Shown: in pieces, positions 43,993 through 52,695 of the stretch | Position numbering within the stretch: position 1 is the first letter of the stretch | How the letters are laid out: each line of letters opens with the position of its first letter | Assembly (NCBI GenBank): GCA_963819855.1 | Contig: CAWFYC010000017.1 | Span: forward strand, 27,804 to 91,803 | Length of the DNA stretch: 64,000 nucleotides | Source of the DNA: JAMXLO01 sp963819855 | Lineage (GTDB): Bacteria; Pseudomonadota; Alphaproteobacteria; Acetobacterales; Acetobacteraceae | Direction: 5' to 3' | Program-made: the position numbers and the translations under genes | Notes under the pieces: generated by a model | Database searches by the model: none | The model's input: only the letters and a program-made list of their open reading frames with translations | Told to the model about the DNA's origin: nothing

Positions 43993-45096
43993 CTACCGGA
44001 ACGTATACACGCTCAGCGCATTGTCGCGGAACAGCATGCGCTTCTCGTCCTCGGTCATCTGAAAACGGAACGCAAGGTGCGGATCGTCGAAGTCCCAGTG
44101 CGGATAGTCCGACGAGTACACCATCCGATCCCAGCCGATCCACTCGAATACCTGGCGCAGGTCGTCGGGATTCTCCGGCTCCTCCACCGGCTGCGTCGCG
44201 TACCACAGATTGGTCCGCATGTACTCGGATGGCGGCCGCTTCACCTGCGGCACCTCGTCGCGCATCTTCACCCAGTGCGCATCCAGTCGCCAGCCGAGCG
44301 ACGGCACCCACGCGAAGCCACCCTCGATCATGCAGACCTTCAGCTTGGGAAAAGCCTCGAACACACCTTCAAGAATCAGGCTCGCCACCTGGTTCTGCAT
44401 CGAATGCACCAGCATGTGGTGATCTTCGATGTAGAATTGCGGCCAGCCGCTGGCGGAAGGCGCGCTGTTCTGCGTGCCGCCGACATGCAGCCCGATCGAC
44501 AGTCCATTCGCTTCCGCGCAGGCGAAGATCGGCCAATACCGCCGCCGCCCCAACGGCTCCGACGTCTTCGATCCCAACTGGATCTGCGCAAAACGCCAGT
44601 CGCCGGCCCGCTTCTCGATCTCCTTGATCGATGCCTCCGGATCGTCCTGCGGCACCAGGATCGATGCACGCAGCCGCGGCTCCACATCGACGAAGTCGTG
44701 CGCCTGCCAGTCATTCGCCGCCGAACAGAGCGCTGCCGCTTCGTCCAGGTTGCGCGAGGTGTTGACGCCGATCAGCGGCTCCAGCACGCCATACGCGATG
44801 TTATAGGCGTCCAGCAGTTGTTCGCGCAGGAACGCCACATCGGAGCCAGGCAACCCGCCGCCCGGCGGCCAGGCATCGCGCCGCGACGTTGCGGGCGAGA
44901 ATCGCGGATAGGTGCCGCGGTCGGCGTAGATGCCGCAGTTGAGCTTGCCGTACTCCGCCAGGTGCTTTTGCCACCGTGCCGACAGATATTGGTTCAGCGC
45001 ACCGGGCTTCAGCGAGGGATGGATGTCGCAATCGATGATGCCGAGGCGCGTATCGGCCTCGGGGCGCCGTTCCATGACATCGACGGGCGCGTTCAT
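43993..45096 (-). CDS. Amidohydrolase (Amidohydro_2 type), copy 1
   Basis: A 367-residue metal-dependent hydrolase/decarboxylase of the Amidohydro_2 group. It begins DTRLGIIDCDIHPSLKPGAL with the DxH metal pair, continues with DAYNIAYGVLEPLIGVNTSR, has the histidine strand GLHVGGTQNSA and ends with WDRMVYSSDYPHWDFDDP, where the last aspartate is a metal ligand. The group includes ACMSD-like decarboxylases and hydrolases of aromatic degradation. The start overlaps the stop of the upstream paralogue by 4 bp (ATGA), so the pair is one operon. The substrate is unknown. Confidence 0.9.
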   Translation of the reverse strand: MNAPVDVMERRPEADTRLGIIDCDIHPSLKPGALNQYLSARWQKHLAEYGKLNCGIYADRGTYPRFSPATSRRDAWPPGGGLPGSDVAFLREQLLDAYNIAYGVLEPLIGVNTSRNLDEAAALCSAANDWQAHDFVDVEPRLRASILVPQDDPEASIKEIEKRAGDWRFAQIQLGSKTSEPLGRRRYWPIFACAEANGLSIGLHVGGTQNSAPSASGWPQFYIEDHHMLVHSMQNQVASLILEGVFEAFPKLKVCMIEGGFAWVPSLGWRLDAHWVKMRDEVPQVKRPPSEYMRTNLWYATQPVEEPENPDDLRQVFEWIGWDRMVYSSDYPHWDFDDPHLAFRFQMTEDEKRMLFRDNALSVYTFR

Positions 45097-46157
45097 TGCA
45101 CAGTCTCCTTCAGGCGAGGATAGGTCTCCAGCGGATTGTCGACGCGGATGCGTCGCAGCAGGTCAGGCGACAGGCCGGACGGCAGCACGGCGTCGCCCTC
45201 GAACTGCCAGTGCGGATAGTCCGAGGCGAACAGCAGCATCCGGTCGCTGTCGATCTGCTCGACGATGCGCTCCACCACATCGGTATCGCGTGGCGCGTCG
45301 ATCGGTTGCACGGTCAGACGGATGTTCTCGCGGATGGTCTCTGCTGGCGAGCGCTTCACCCATGGCACCTCGGCGCGCACCCCGCGCCAGGTCTTGATCG
45401 CGCGCCAGATGAAGCCCGGCAGCCAGGTCACGCCGGACTCGATCAGCACGAACCGCAGATCGGGATAGCGGTTGAACACGCCGTTCGAGATCAGGCTGAG
45501 CAACTGATCCTCGAACAGTTGGGAATTCGCGACGTAGTCGTGCAGGTAGTGCGACGGCCAACCGCCCGACGTGGGCGCGTAGCGGTACATGCTGCCGGCA
45601 TGCAGCCCGATCGGCAGGTCGTATTTCGCCGCGACCTCGTAGATCGGCCAGTAATAGCTGCGGCCCAGCATCATTTCGCACGCCGCCGGCATCAGGATCT
45701 GCACGAAGCGCCTGTCGCCGGCGCGGCGCTCGATCTCCTCCACCGCCAGCAGCGGCGCCTGCGCCGGGATCACGATCGAGGCGCGCAGTCGCGGCTCCTG
45801 GTTAAGCCAGTGCTCGATGACCCAGTCGTTCACCGCGGAGCAGATCGCGGCACCCATCGTCTCGCTGACCGCGACCTGGCCGCCGGTGAGCGGGTTGCAG
45901 ATCGCCAGGCCGATGCCGAACGCATCCAGCGCGTCACGCCGCAGGTTGGCCAGGCTGGAGCCTGGGCGCTCGCCCTTCACTCGCCAGTCCGGTCGGCAGG
46001 TGATCGGCGCACCGAGCGGGTAGCTCATCATGTCGAAGCCGTCGATCCCGCGCGCGACGAAGGATTCGTGCCAGAATTCGTTCATGTAAGGCAGCAGCGC
46101 CTTGATGTTCGGCACGCCGGGGTGGATGTCGCAGTCGATCGCGCCATCAATGGTCAT
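45093..46157 (-). CDS. Amidohydrolase (Amidohydro_2 type), copy 2
   Basis: A 354-residue paralogue of the downstream gene. Metal pair IDCDIHPGVPN at the N-terminus, histidine strand DLPIGLHAGSMYRYAPTSG, and terminal DRMLLFASDYPHWQFEGD. The start at 46157 is favoured because GGAG lies 6 bp upstream; the longer frame would translate the adjoining repeat. Two such enzymes in tandem suggest a pathway with two related substrates, or a heterodimer. The DSD1-type enzyme and sugar-type transporter nearby may belong to the same metabolic unit, but this is inferred from position. Confidence 0.9.
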   Translation of the reverse strand: MTIDGAIDCDIHPGVPNIKALLPYMNEFWHESFVARGIDGFDMMSYPLGAPITCRPDWRVKGERPGSSLANLRRDALDAFGIGLAICNPLTGGQVAVSETMGAAICSAVNDWVIEHWLNQEPRLRASIVIPAQAPLLAVEEIERRAGDRRFVQILMPAACEMMLGRSYYWPIYEVAAKYDLPIGLHAGSMYRYAPTSGGWPSHYLHDYVANSQLFEDQLLSLISNGVFNRYPDLRFVLIESGVTWLPGFIWRAIKTWRGVRAEVPWVKRSPAETIRENIRLTVQPIDAPRDTDVVERIVEQIDSDRMLLFASDYPHWQFEGDAVLPSGLSPDLLRRIRVDNPLETYPRLKETVQ

Positions 46158-46200
46158 GGTGTTCTCCGTGCAAGTGTTTGTACGCGGAGCCATCCCGATT

Positions 46201-46257
46201 GTCATCCCCGCGCAAGCGGGGCCCCAGGTCCTGGGTTCCCGCTTGCACGGGAATGAC
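46201..46257. repeat. Inverted repeat, family E
   Basis: Left arm gtcatccccgcgcaagcggg followed by gccccagg; right arm cctgggttcccgcttgcacg followed by ggaatgac. About 28-bp arms with a 1-base loop. Related copies lie at 49901-49976 and 60931-61010. It sits just upstream of the amidohydrolase pair. Confidence 0.85.
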
Positions 46258-46261
46258 ATGG

Positions 46262-46379
46262 CTACCCCAGCTCCAGCGTGGGCCAGATCGGCTCGCGCGG
46301 CTCCAACGTCGCGGTCTGCGAACTTCGGCTACGCCGCGGCCGCGGCGCCGGCGCGCAACAGGTTGCGGCGCCGGATCAA
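46262..46379 (-). pseudogene. Remnant of a third ABC sugar-binding protein gene
   Basis: A TTG at 46379 overlaps the stop of the preceding binding-protein gene (TTGA) and opens LIRRRNLLRAGAAAAA followed by a stop, nearly the same signal-peptide start as the intact gene (MIRRRNLLQAGAIAAA). About 25 bp further, another frame reads LEPREPIWPTLELG then stop, matching LDPREAIWATLELQ in the C-terminal part of the intact gene. So the middle of a third paralogue was deleted. It has no coding capacity now. Its position shows the operon once had three binding proteins in a row. Confidence 0.7.
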
Positions 46380-47671
46380 TGTCCCAACCCCGCGCGGCGC
46401 AGACTGTGCTGCCAATCGCTCGCCACGCCATCGAGCGCGTCCTTGGCGTTCTTCTGCCCAAGCAGCACCTGCGACAACCCGCTGCGCAGTTGCAGCTCCA
46501 GTGTCGCCCAGATCGCCTCGCGCGGATCCAGCAGCGCCGTGGGCAGCGCGGCGGCCGCCACCGGCGCCCAGCCGAATTTTTCCACCATCGCCGGATCGTT
46601 CAGCACCGAGACCCGCGGCGGCGCATTGCCGCGCAGCATCGAGCGCTGCATCCATTCCTTGCTGCACGCCATCTGGATGAACTCGAACGCCCAGTCCTTG
46701 TGCTTGCCCGCGGCGGCCACCGCGAGGCTCCACCCACCAAAGAACGTGCGGCCCTGGTCCTTGGTCTTGGCACCGGGCATCGGCGCCCAGGCCCAGCGCC
46801 CGCCGGTCTTCGACTTCTGCGGATCGTTGATCAGCGAGCCATAGGGCGTAAGCGTCACCGTCATCGCATAGCGGTCGTTCTGGCCGCCGGCGATGATCTC
46901 ATCGAACTCCCAGGTGATCGAGTCGGGTACGACGGCCTTGTATTTCGTCATCAGGTCGCCCCAGAACTCCAGTGCCTCCACCGCCTCCGGGCGATTGACC
47001 AGGATCTCCCAGGTCTTCGGGTTGTAGAAATCGCCACCGTTGGAGCGGAGGAACGGACACCAGCAATCGACGATCGCCGGACCCTGGCGGCCGAGATACC
47101 CCATGCCGTAGCGGTTGCTCGCGGCTCCTGCCTTGGTCGTCTCGATCGCCGCCTGCTGCAGCTCCGCGAAGGTCTCCGGCGCCTTGGTGATGCCGACCTG
47201 CTCCAGTAGTGCCTTCTGGTAGTGCAGCACGCCCATCGTCACGCGATACGGGATGCCCGACAGCTTGCCGTCCCAGATCGCCATCTCGCGGATCGCCGGC
47301 ACGAAATCGTCCCAGCCGAAATCGGCGTGCTTGCCCGCGGCACCGGCGAGCAGCTTCTCGTGGTCATCGAGATGCGGATACAGCCAGCCGATCTGCTGCG
47401 AGGTCCACTGGATGATGTCGATGCTGCTGGAACCGGAGTTCAGTTCCGATTTCAGCCGTGCGTTCAGCGCGTCGATCGGCAGCAGGGTGTAGTCGATCTT
47501 GATGCCGGTCTGCTTCTCGAACGCCGGTGCCACGTCCTCTACCAGGCAATAATGCCACGGTCCGTTGTCGCCGACGAACACCAGCTTGTCGGGTTTCGGC
47601 TGTGCGAGCGCGACCTTCGGCAGCGCCGCAGCAATGGCGCCTGCCTGCAACAGGTTGCGGCGCCGGATCAT
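46376..47671 (-). CDS. ABC sugar transporter substrate-binding protein, copy 1
   Basis: A 431-residue family-1 binding protein. The N-terminus is MIRRRNLLQAGAIAAALPKV with two arginines before a hydrophobic stretch and a cleavable ALA site, suggesting Tat or Sec export. Conserved parts are LVFVGDNGPWHYCLVEDVAP, FEKQTGIKIDYTLLPIDALN, GKLSGIPYRVTMGVLHYQKA and FEFIQMACSKEWMQRSML. These proteins capture sugars or polyols in the periplasm. The start at 47671 overlaps the stop of the upstream paralogue (ATGA), which favours it over the earlier in-frame start. Confidence 0.92.
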   Translation of the reverse strand: MIRRRNLLQAGAIAAALPKVALAQPKPDKLVFVGDNGPWHYCLVEDVAPAFEKQTGIKIDYTLLPIDALNARLKSELNSGSSSIDIIQWTSQQIGWLYPHLDDHEKLLAGAAGKHADFGWDDFVPAIREMAIWDGKLSGIPYRVTMGVLHYQKALLEQVGITKAPETFAELQQAAIETTKAGAASNRYGMGYLGRQGPAIVDCWCPFLRSNGGDFYNPKTWEILVNRPEAVEALEFWGDLMTKYKAVVPDSITWEFDEIIAGGQNDRYAMTVTLTPYGSLINDPQKSKTGGRWAWAPMPGAKTKDQGRTFFGGWSLAVAAAGKHKDWAFEFIQMACSKEWMQRSMLRGNAPPRVSVLNDPAMVEKFGWAPVAAAALPTALLDPREAIWATLELQLRSGLSQVLLGQKNAKDALDGVASDWQHSLRRAGLGH

Positions 47672-48957
47672 CGGCTGATCCCGGCGCGACGCAGGCTGCG
47701 CTGCCATTCGGTCGCGGTTTCATCGAGCGCCACTTTCGCTGTCGCCTGGCCATGCAAGGTCTGCGAGATGGCGGAACGCAACTGCACCTCCAGGGTATCC
47801 CAAACAGGGTGCCCGGGTGTCGGGAACCCGGTTTCGATCGCCTGTGCGGCGACCGGTGGCCAGCCGATGCGTTCGACCATCTCGGGATCTTCCAGCACGG
47901 AGCGCAACGGCGGGGCATTGCCGCGAATCATCGCGCGCTTCTGCCACTCGCGCGAGCAGCACATCGCGATGAATTCCAGCGCCCACTCCTTGTTCTTGGT
48001 GAATTTTGGTACCCCGAGGAAATGGCCATCAATCCAGGTGCGGCCCTCCTCCTTCGAGTGCGGTCCCTGCACTGTTGTCCACGCCCATTTCCCGCCGGTC
48101 CTGGAAATCTTCGGATCGTTGATCAGTGTGCCGTAGGGGGCGAACAACTGCGTCATGGCGTAGCGATCGCTCTGCCCGCCCGCGACGATGTCGTCGAACG
48201 CCCAGGTCATCGCTTCGGGCGGAACCACTTTGTACTTGGCGTTGAGATCGCCATAGAATTGCAGCGCTTCCACGGCCTTGGGTTCGTTGATGTAGATTTC
48301 GCCGGTCTTGAAGTCGAGCAGTCTGCCGCCGTTGGAATAGAGAAATGGAGCATAGCCCGAATAAAGCCCGGCGCCTTGCAGGCCCATGGTGCCGAACCCA
48401 TATCGGTCCGGCGGCTTGTTGACCGCGAGGGCTGCTTTCAAGAGCTCGTCCCACGTGCCTGGCGGACTGGCGAACCCAGCCTGTTCCAGCAGCGCACGCT
48501 GGTAATGGAAGATGCCAGTGGTGATGCGGTAGGGAATGCCGACCAGCTTGCCGTCATAGGTCCCTGCCTTCTTGGTGCCGGTAAGGTAGTCGTTCCAGTC
48601 GAACTGAGGATCGCGCGCCTTCATCTGCGCCAGCAGCGGGGTGTGATCCTCCATGAACGGCGAAATCCAGCCGGCCATGCCGACGGCCCACTGCACGACG
48701 TCGATGCCAGTGCTGCCGGCGCCCAGTTCGGTACGCAGCCGCGTGCGCCAGGGATCGGTCGGCAGCAGCGTGAAGTCGATCTTGATGCCGGTCGCCTTCT
48801 CGAATGCCGGCGCCACCTCCTCGACCATCGCATAGTGCCAGGGACCATTGTCGCCGACATAGACCAGCTTCTCCGGCTTGCTCTGCGCCATGATCTGCGG
48901 CGCGGCGAGCACGCCGGCGGTCGCTTGCAGCAGAGTGCGGCGCTTCATTCCAGCCAT
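47668..48957 (-). CDS. ABC sugar transporter substrate-binding protein, copy 2
   Basis: A 429-residue paralogue of the downstream protein, with a signal peptide (KRRTLLQATAGVLAAPQIMA) and matching core motifs: LVYVGDNGPWHYAMVEEVAP, FEKATGIKIDFTLLPTDPWR, GKLVGIPYRITTGIFHYQRA. The start at 48957 follows GGGGGA with 6-bp spacing. Two intact binding proteins and one remnant with one set of permeases suggests the system samples several related solutes or that copies were recently duplicated. It is the first binding-protein gene of the leftward operon, 74 bp from the permease gene upstream. Confidence 0.92.
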   Translation of the reverse strand: MAGMKRRTLLQATAGVLAAPQIMAQSKPEKLVYVGDNGPWHYAMVEEVAPAFEKATGIKIDFTLLPTDPWRTRLRTELGAGSTGIDVVQWAVGMAGWISPFMEDHTPLLAQMKARDPQFDWNDYLTGTKKAGTYDGKLVGIPYRITTGIFHYQRALLEQAGFASPPGTWDELLKAALAVNKPPDRYGFGTMGLQGAGLYSGYAPFLYSNGGRLLDFKTGEIYINEPKAVEALQFYGDLNAKYKVVPPEAMTWAFDDIVAGGQSDRYAMTQLFAPYGTLINDPKISRTGGKWAWTTVQGPHSKEEGRTWIDGHFLGVPKFTKNKEWALEFIAMCCSREWQKRAMIRGNAPPLRSVLEDPEMVERIGWPPVAAQAIETGFPTPGHPVWDTLEVQLRSAISQTLHGQATAKVALDETATEWQRSLRRAGISR

Positions 48958-48970
48958 GGACGTTCCCCCT

Positions 48971-49035
48971 TTGATATGCAACCACGGATATCTGTTTTCT
49001 TATCCGTGTTCATCCGTGTGCATCCGTGGTTTCAA
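48971..49035. repeat. Inverted repeat, family D (partial left arm)
   Basis: Right arm tatccgtgttcatccgtgtg continuing catccgtggtttcaa; left arm ttgatatgcaaccacggata. The left arm lacks one internal unit, so the two sides are unequal. It lies between permease and binding-protein genes of the sugar-type importer and overlaps the permease stop by a few bases. Confidence 0.75.
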
Positions 49036-49886
49036 CCCTTCACCGCCCCCGATGACAGCCCGGCCACCAGATGCCGTTGCGCGGCAAACGAGAAGATCAG
49101 CACCGGCAGGATCACCAGCGCGCCGGATGCGGTCATGCCGCCCCAGTCGACGCCGGTATCGCCGCCGGAGAACCCGGCCATCAGCACTGGCAGCGTGCGT
49201 GTCGCGTTGTTGGTCAGCACCGCGGCGAACAGGAAGTCGTTCCATGCCAGCTGCAGGCACAGAATGCTGGCCGCCACCAGCCCCGGCCGGATCAGCGGCA
49301 GCACCACGTGGCGGAACGCGGCATAGCGCGAGGCGCCGTCTACCCAGGCGCTTTCCTCCAGTTCGCGCGGCAGGTCCTCGAAGAAGCCGCGCATGATCCA
49401 GACGACCAGCGGCAGGCTGAACGTACTGTAGGCGAGCACCACGGACAGCCGTGTCGTGGTCAGGCCGAACTTGCTGAACAGGATGTACATCGGCACCAGC
49501 ACCGCGATCGGCGGCAGCATGCGCATGACCAGCAGCGAGAAGAACAGGAACGACCCGCCGCGGAACGGGAACCGCGCGAACGCATACGCCGCCGGCACGC
49601 CGACGCAGATCGACAGGATCACCGCGCCTGCCGACACCACCAGGCTGTTGACGAACGCCTGCACGAAGTCGGCCTGGCCCAGCACGCCGACATAGTTCTC
49701 CAGCGTCGGCCACCAGACGAACAGCGGCGGGTTGGCGAACACCTGAAGTCGCGTCTTCAGCGACAGTCCGACGATCCAGAGCAGCGGGAACAGGAACACC
49801 GCGGTCATCGCGATCAGCGCCATGTAGACGGAGGCCGCGAACAGCAGCTTGCTGCGCCGCGACCCGACGCCGGAGAGCGCGCTCAC
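49032..49886 (-). CDS. ABC sugar transporter permease (MalG/UgpE type)
   Basis: A 284-residue inner-membrane permease of the carbohydrate uptake class 1 type. It has about six helices and the EAA motif ESAWVDGASRYAAFRHVVLPL at about residues 177-197. Its N-terminal helix is LFAASVYMALIAMTAVFLFP. It pairs with the upstream permease (49990-50931). The region between them holds a family E inverted repeat. No ATP-binding (UgpC/MalK-like) gene is present in the cluster, so the ATPase must be supplied from elsewhere. Confidence 0.92.
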   Translation of the reverse strand: MSALSGVGSRRSKLLFAASVYMALIAMTAVFLFPLLWIVGLSLKTRLQVFANPPLFVWWPTLENYVGVLGQADFVQAFVNSLVVSAGAVILSICVGVPAAYAFARFPFRGGSFLFFSLLVMRMLPPIAVLVPMYILFSKFGLTTTRLSVVLAYSTFSLPLVVWIMRGFFEDLPRELEESAWVDGASRYAAFRHVVLPLIRPGLVAASILCLQLAWNDFLFAAVLTNNATRTLPVLMAGFSGGDTGVDWGGMTASGALVILPVLIFSFAAQRHLVAGLSSGAVKG

Positions 49887-49900
49887 GGGCGGCCCTTAAT

Positions 49901-49976
49901 GTCATTCCCGCGAAAGCGGGAACCCAGGGCAATTGCACTGAACTTGCCCCTGGGTCCCCGCGTTCGCGGGAATGCC
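49901..49976. repeat. Inverted repeat, family E
   Basis: Left arm GTCATTCCCGCGAAAGCGGG followed by aacccagggcaa; right arm ttgcccctgggtccccgcgt followed by tcgcgggaatgcc. It lies between the two sugar-permease genes on the same strand and could lower expression of the downstream gene. No other signal is seen in this gap. Confidence 0.85.
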
Positions 49977-49989
49977 GTTGGCATATGCA

Positions 49990-50931
49990 TCAGTTCGCCT
50001 CCCGCCGCCGGATCACCGCGATGAAGAACAGGCACAGCAGCAGGGAGATCAGCAGCATCAGCCACGACGCCGCGGCTCCCAGGCTGAGGTCGAAGCGTAC
50101 GAACGACGCCAGATAGGTGAACATCGACAATGTCATCGTCGCGTTCGCCGGCCCGCCGCTGGTCATCACGTAGATGTTGTCGAACGCGCGGAACTCGAAA
50201 ATAGTGCGCAGCAGCAGCGCCACCAGGATGTACGGCCGCAGCAGCGGCAGCGTGATGTGCCAGAACACCTGCCAGCGGCTGGCGCCATCGATCGACGCCG
50301 CCTCCACCGGTTCGCTCGGCAGCGACCGCAGTCCTGCCAGCAGCAGCACCGCGACGTACGGCGCGTTCTGCCACAGGTTCACCACCATCACCGAGAGCAG
50401 CGCGGTGTCCGGCCGGCCAAGCCACACGATGTGACTGCCGATCCAGTAGTTCACCACGCCATGATCCGGATCGAGCAGCAGCTTCCAGCACAACGCCGCG
50501 ACGATCGGCGTGATCATCATCGGCACCACCAGCGCGGTACGGAACAGGCCAATCCACGGCAGGTCGATGTTGAGCAGCAGCGCGATGCCAAGGCCGCAGC
50601 CGAGCTCGGTGGTGACGGTGATCGCGGTGTAGACGAAGGTGACCGACAGGCTTTTCAGGAACTGCGGATCGGTGAGCAGATCCTCAAAGTTGGCGGTGCC
50701 CGCGAAGGTGCCGGCGAACAGCGCCTGGTCCGGCGACCAGCCCTGGAAGCTGAGATAGAACGAGAACGCCAGCGGGACGCCGAAGATCAGCAGCATCATC
50801 GCTGTGGTCGGCAGCACGGCAATCCGCGTGAACTGGCGGTCGAGCCAGCGCTGCATGCCGGTCGTGCCGAAGCCGGCGCCGTGCGCGGCACGCAACGACG
50901 AAGGCCGGACGGCGGTTGTGGTTCCTCCCAT
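49990..50931 (-). CDS. ABC sugar transporter permease (MalF/UgpA type)
   Basis: A 313-residue permease with about six helices. The EAA loop is VEAASIDGASRWQVFWHITL near residues 206-225. A hydrophobic opening helix is VLPTTAMMLLIFGVPLAFSF. The start at 50931 follows AGAGGGACC; the longer frame to 50973 lacks support. It heads the permease pair and precedes the second permease and the binding proteins in the leftward operon. Together they would import a sugar or polyol. Confidence 0.92.
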   Translation of the reverse strand: MGGTTTAVRPSSLRAAHGAGFGTTGMQRWLDRQFTRIAVLPTTAMMLLIFGVPLAFSFYLSFQGWSPDQALFAGTFAGTANFEDLLTDPQFLKSLSVTFVYTAITVTTELGCGLGIALLLNIDLPWIGLFRTALVVPMMITPIVAALCWKLLLDPDHGVVNYWIGSHIVWLGRPDTALLSVMVVNLWQNAPYVAVLLLAGLRSLPSEPVEAASIDGASRWQVFWHITLPLLRPYILVALLLRTIFEFRAFDNIYVMTSGGPANATMTLSMFTYLASFVRFDLSLGAAASWLMLLISLLLCLFFIAVIRRREAN

Positions 50932-50994
50932 GGTCCCTCTTGTGCCGGGCTCGAATGGTTTCCGCCGACACAATACAGGGCATGGCGTCCCGCG

Positions 50995-51732
50995 TCACCC
51001 GACGCGAAGCAGACGAAATCCTTCCGCGCGCAGCCACGGAATTGCCGCCGCGGCGTGCGGAGTCAGCCGATCGACCTGGTTCCAGAACCGTTTGCCATGG
51101 TTCATGTGTTTCAGGTGTGCCACTTCGTGCGCCGCGACGTAGTCCTGTACGAACTCCGGCGTCATCACCAGCCGCCAACTGAACGCGAGCGAGCCGTCGA
51201 CAGCGCAACTGCCCCAGCGACTGCGCGTGTCCTTCACCGCGATACGCCGCGCCGTCACGCCGAGTGTCGCGGTCTTGACGACCACCATCGCGGACAGCCG
51301 ACGCAGCGCCTCGGCGCGTAAAAAATCCATCACGCGACGGCGCAAAAACTCCGGCGCACCGCTGACATGCAGCTCGCCATCCTGCAACCACGCGCCACCG
51401 CACGATTGCGGTAAGTGACGGATGCGATGCGGCACATCGCCGATCGGTACCAGCGAACCATCGGCGAACGGCAATGCATCGGGCAGCGCCGCCAGACGGT
51501 TCGCCACCCACTCCGCATGATTCATCAGCAAGGCAACACCGGCGCCGCGTCCCGCACGCATCGGCAATGTGACGACAACGCCGCCGCCGCACGGATCGAT
51601 GCGCAGACTGACGCGCCGTGCGCGTCGATTGCGTCGCCATTCGATGTGCGTCGGCCCCCTTGGCAGCGTCAGCATTTCAGATCGCGGCAATTCCATTCTG
51701 CCCACAAAGGGCAGATCGAGCCGATTCGTCAA
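50995..51732 (-). CDS. SprT-like/YgjP metallopeptidase-fold protein (M48-type)
   Basis: A 245-residue protein of the YgjP (DUF45) zinc-peptidase-fold family. The HExxH-type site is VAAHEVAHLKHMNHGKRFWN near residues 198-217, with a third histidine in the same helix-loop region. Upstream KDTRSRWGSCAVDGSLAFSW is a family hallmark. The fold is a minimal metalloprotease and function is unclear in most bacteria. The start at 51732 gives the complete N-terminal beta segment; earlier codons show no homology. It lies 63 bp upstream of the permease start, and the two are probably separate units. Confidence 0.9.
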   Translation of the reverse strand: MTNRLDLPFVGRMELPRSEMLTLPRGPTHIEWRRNRRARRVSLRIDPCGGGVVVTLPMRAGRGAGVALLMNHAEWVANRLAALPDALPFADGSLVPIGDVPHRIRHLPQSCGGAWLQDGELHVSGAPEFLRRRVMDFLRAEALRRLSAMVVVKTATLGVTARRIAVKDTRSRWGSCAVDGSLAFSWRLVMTPEFVQDYVAAHEVAHLKHMNHGKRFWNQVDRLTPHAAAAIPWLRAEGFRLLRVG

Positions 51733-51760
51733 CCGTCAGGTTGGTCGCGTCCTGCGTCGG

Positions 51761-52684
51761 CTACGCCGCTTGTGCAAGCTCCACACCGCTCGCGTCGAAC
51801 GCAGCGAACAGTTTTGCCTGCTGCTCGCCGGTCAGTTTCAGATGCGGCGGACGCATACAATGCCACGAAGCATCGCCGGTGTGTCGCGCCATCAGCGCCT
51901 TCAACGCAGGGATCGGCGCGGGCGCGGAAACGATCGCCCTGCGCGTCGCACTCAGCGTTTCATGCATGCGGGCGCCGACGTCGTTGTTCCAGTTGGCGTA
52001 CACCTGCGCCGCGATCGGCGAGTTCACGTTCGCCGCGGCGGTGATGCAGCCGGCGCTGCCGAGCAACAACAGCGGACGCAGCAACGTGTCGTCGCCGGCA
52101 TAGACCTCGAAGCCTTCACGGGAAAAATTCTCGACGTAGGCGCGGCCGTTGTCGTAGTTGCCGCTGCTGTCCTTCACGCCCTTCAGCGTGCCGGGGAATG
52201 CCTTCAGCAGACGCGCGATCAGATCGACGCTGAACGGTACCGCCGACTGCTGCGGGAAATTGTAGAGATAGTATTTGATGCCGGTGCCGACGCGGTTGAT
52301 CACTTCGGAGAAATACGCGAACAGCCCGTCCTCGGTCGGGTTCTTGTAATAGAACGGCGGCAGCAGCAGCGCGCCGCGACAGCCGAGTTCCGCCGCCTGC
52401 TTGGTCAGCAGCACGGTATCGGTCAGCGCGGCGACACCGGTGCCAGGCATCATCTTGGTCGCGGCAATGCCACGTGCCACCAGTCCCTGCAAAGTTTCCA
52501 GGCGCTCGTTGATGCCGATGCTGTTCGCCTCGCCGGTGGTGCCGAGTACGCCAAGATTGTTGCAGCCGTTTGCCAGCAGCCAGCGGCAATGCGCCGCCAT
52601 GCGGTCGAGATCGACCGACAGATCGGCACGCATCGGCGTCAGCACCGCGGCGTTCACTCCACCAAACAGGGCATCCTTCATCAT
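51761..52684 (-). CDS. Dihydrodipicolinate synthase/N-acetylneuraminate lyase family aldolase
   Basis: A 307-residue class-I aldolase barrel. The substrate carboxylate loop is LGVLGTTGEANSIGINER, the active-site tyrosine is in YYLYNFPQQ, and the Schiff-base lysine in GTLKGVKDSSGNY. The family contains DapA, NanA and several sugar-acid aldolases; DapA itself is normally encoded elsewhere, so a catabolic pyruvate aldolase is more likely. AGGAGA precedes the first of two adjacent ATG codons at 52684. It lies upstream of the sugar-type importer on the same strand, which fits a role in sugar or sugar-acid breakdown. Confidence 0.9.
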   Translation of the reverse strand: MMKDALFGGVNAAVLTPMRADLSVDLDRMAAHCRWLLANGCNNLGVLGTTGEANSIGINERLETLQGLVARGIAATKMMPGTGVAALTDTVLLTKQAAELGCRGALLLPPFYYKNPTEDGLFAYFSEVINRVGTGIKYYLYNFPQQSAVPFSVDLIARLLKAFPGTLKGVKDSSGNYDNGRAYVENFSREGFEVYAGDDTLLRPLLLLGSAGCITAAANVNSPIAAQVYANWNNDVGARMHETLSATRRAIVSAPAPIPALKALMARHTGDASWHCMRPPHLKLTGEQQAKLFAAFDASGVELAQAA

Positions 52685-52695
52685 TACGCTTTCTC

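Noticed and set aside
46278..47209. Plus-strand frames opposite the sugar-binding proteins
   Set aside because: Shadows of the minus-strand genes; no motif.
37653..49035. CRISPR array from the ACGGATGNAC repeats
   Set aside because: They are inverted, not regularly spaced direct repeats, and have no spacers or cas genes nearby.
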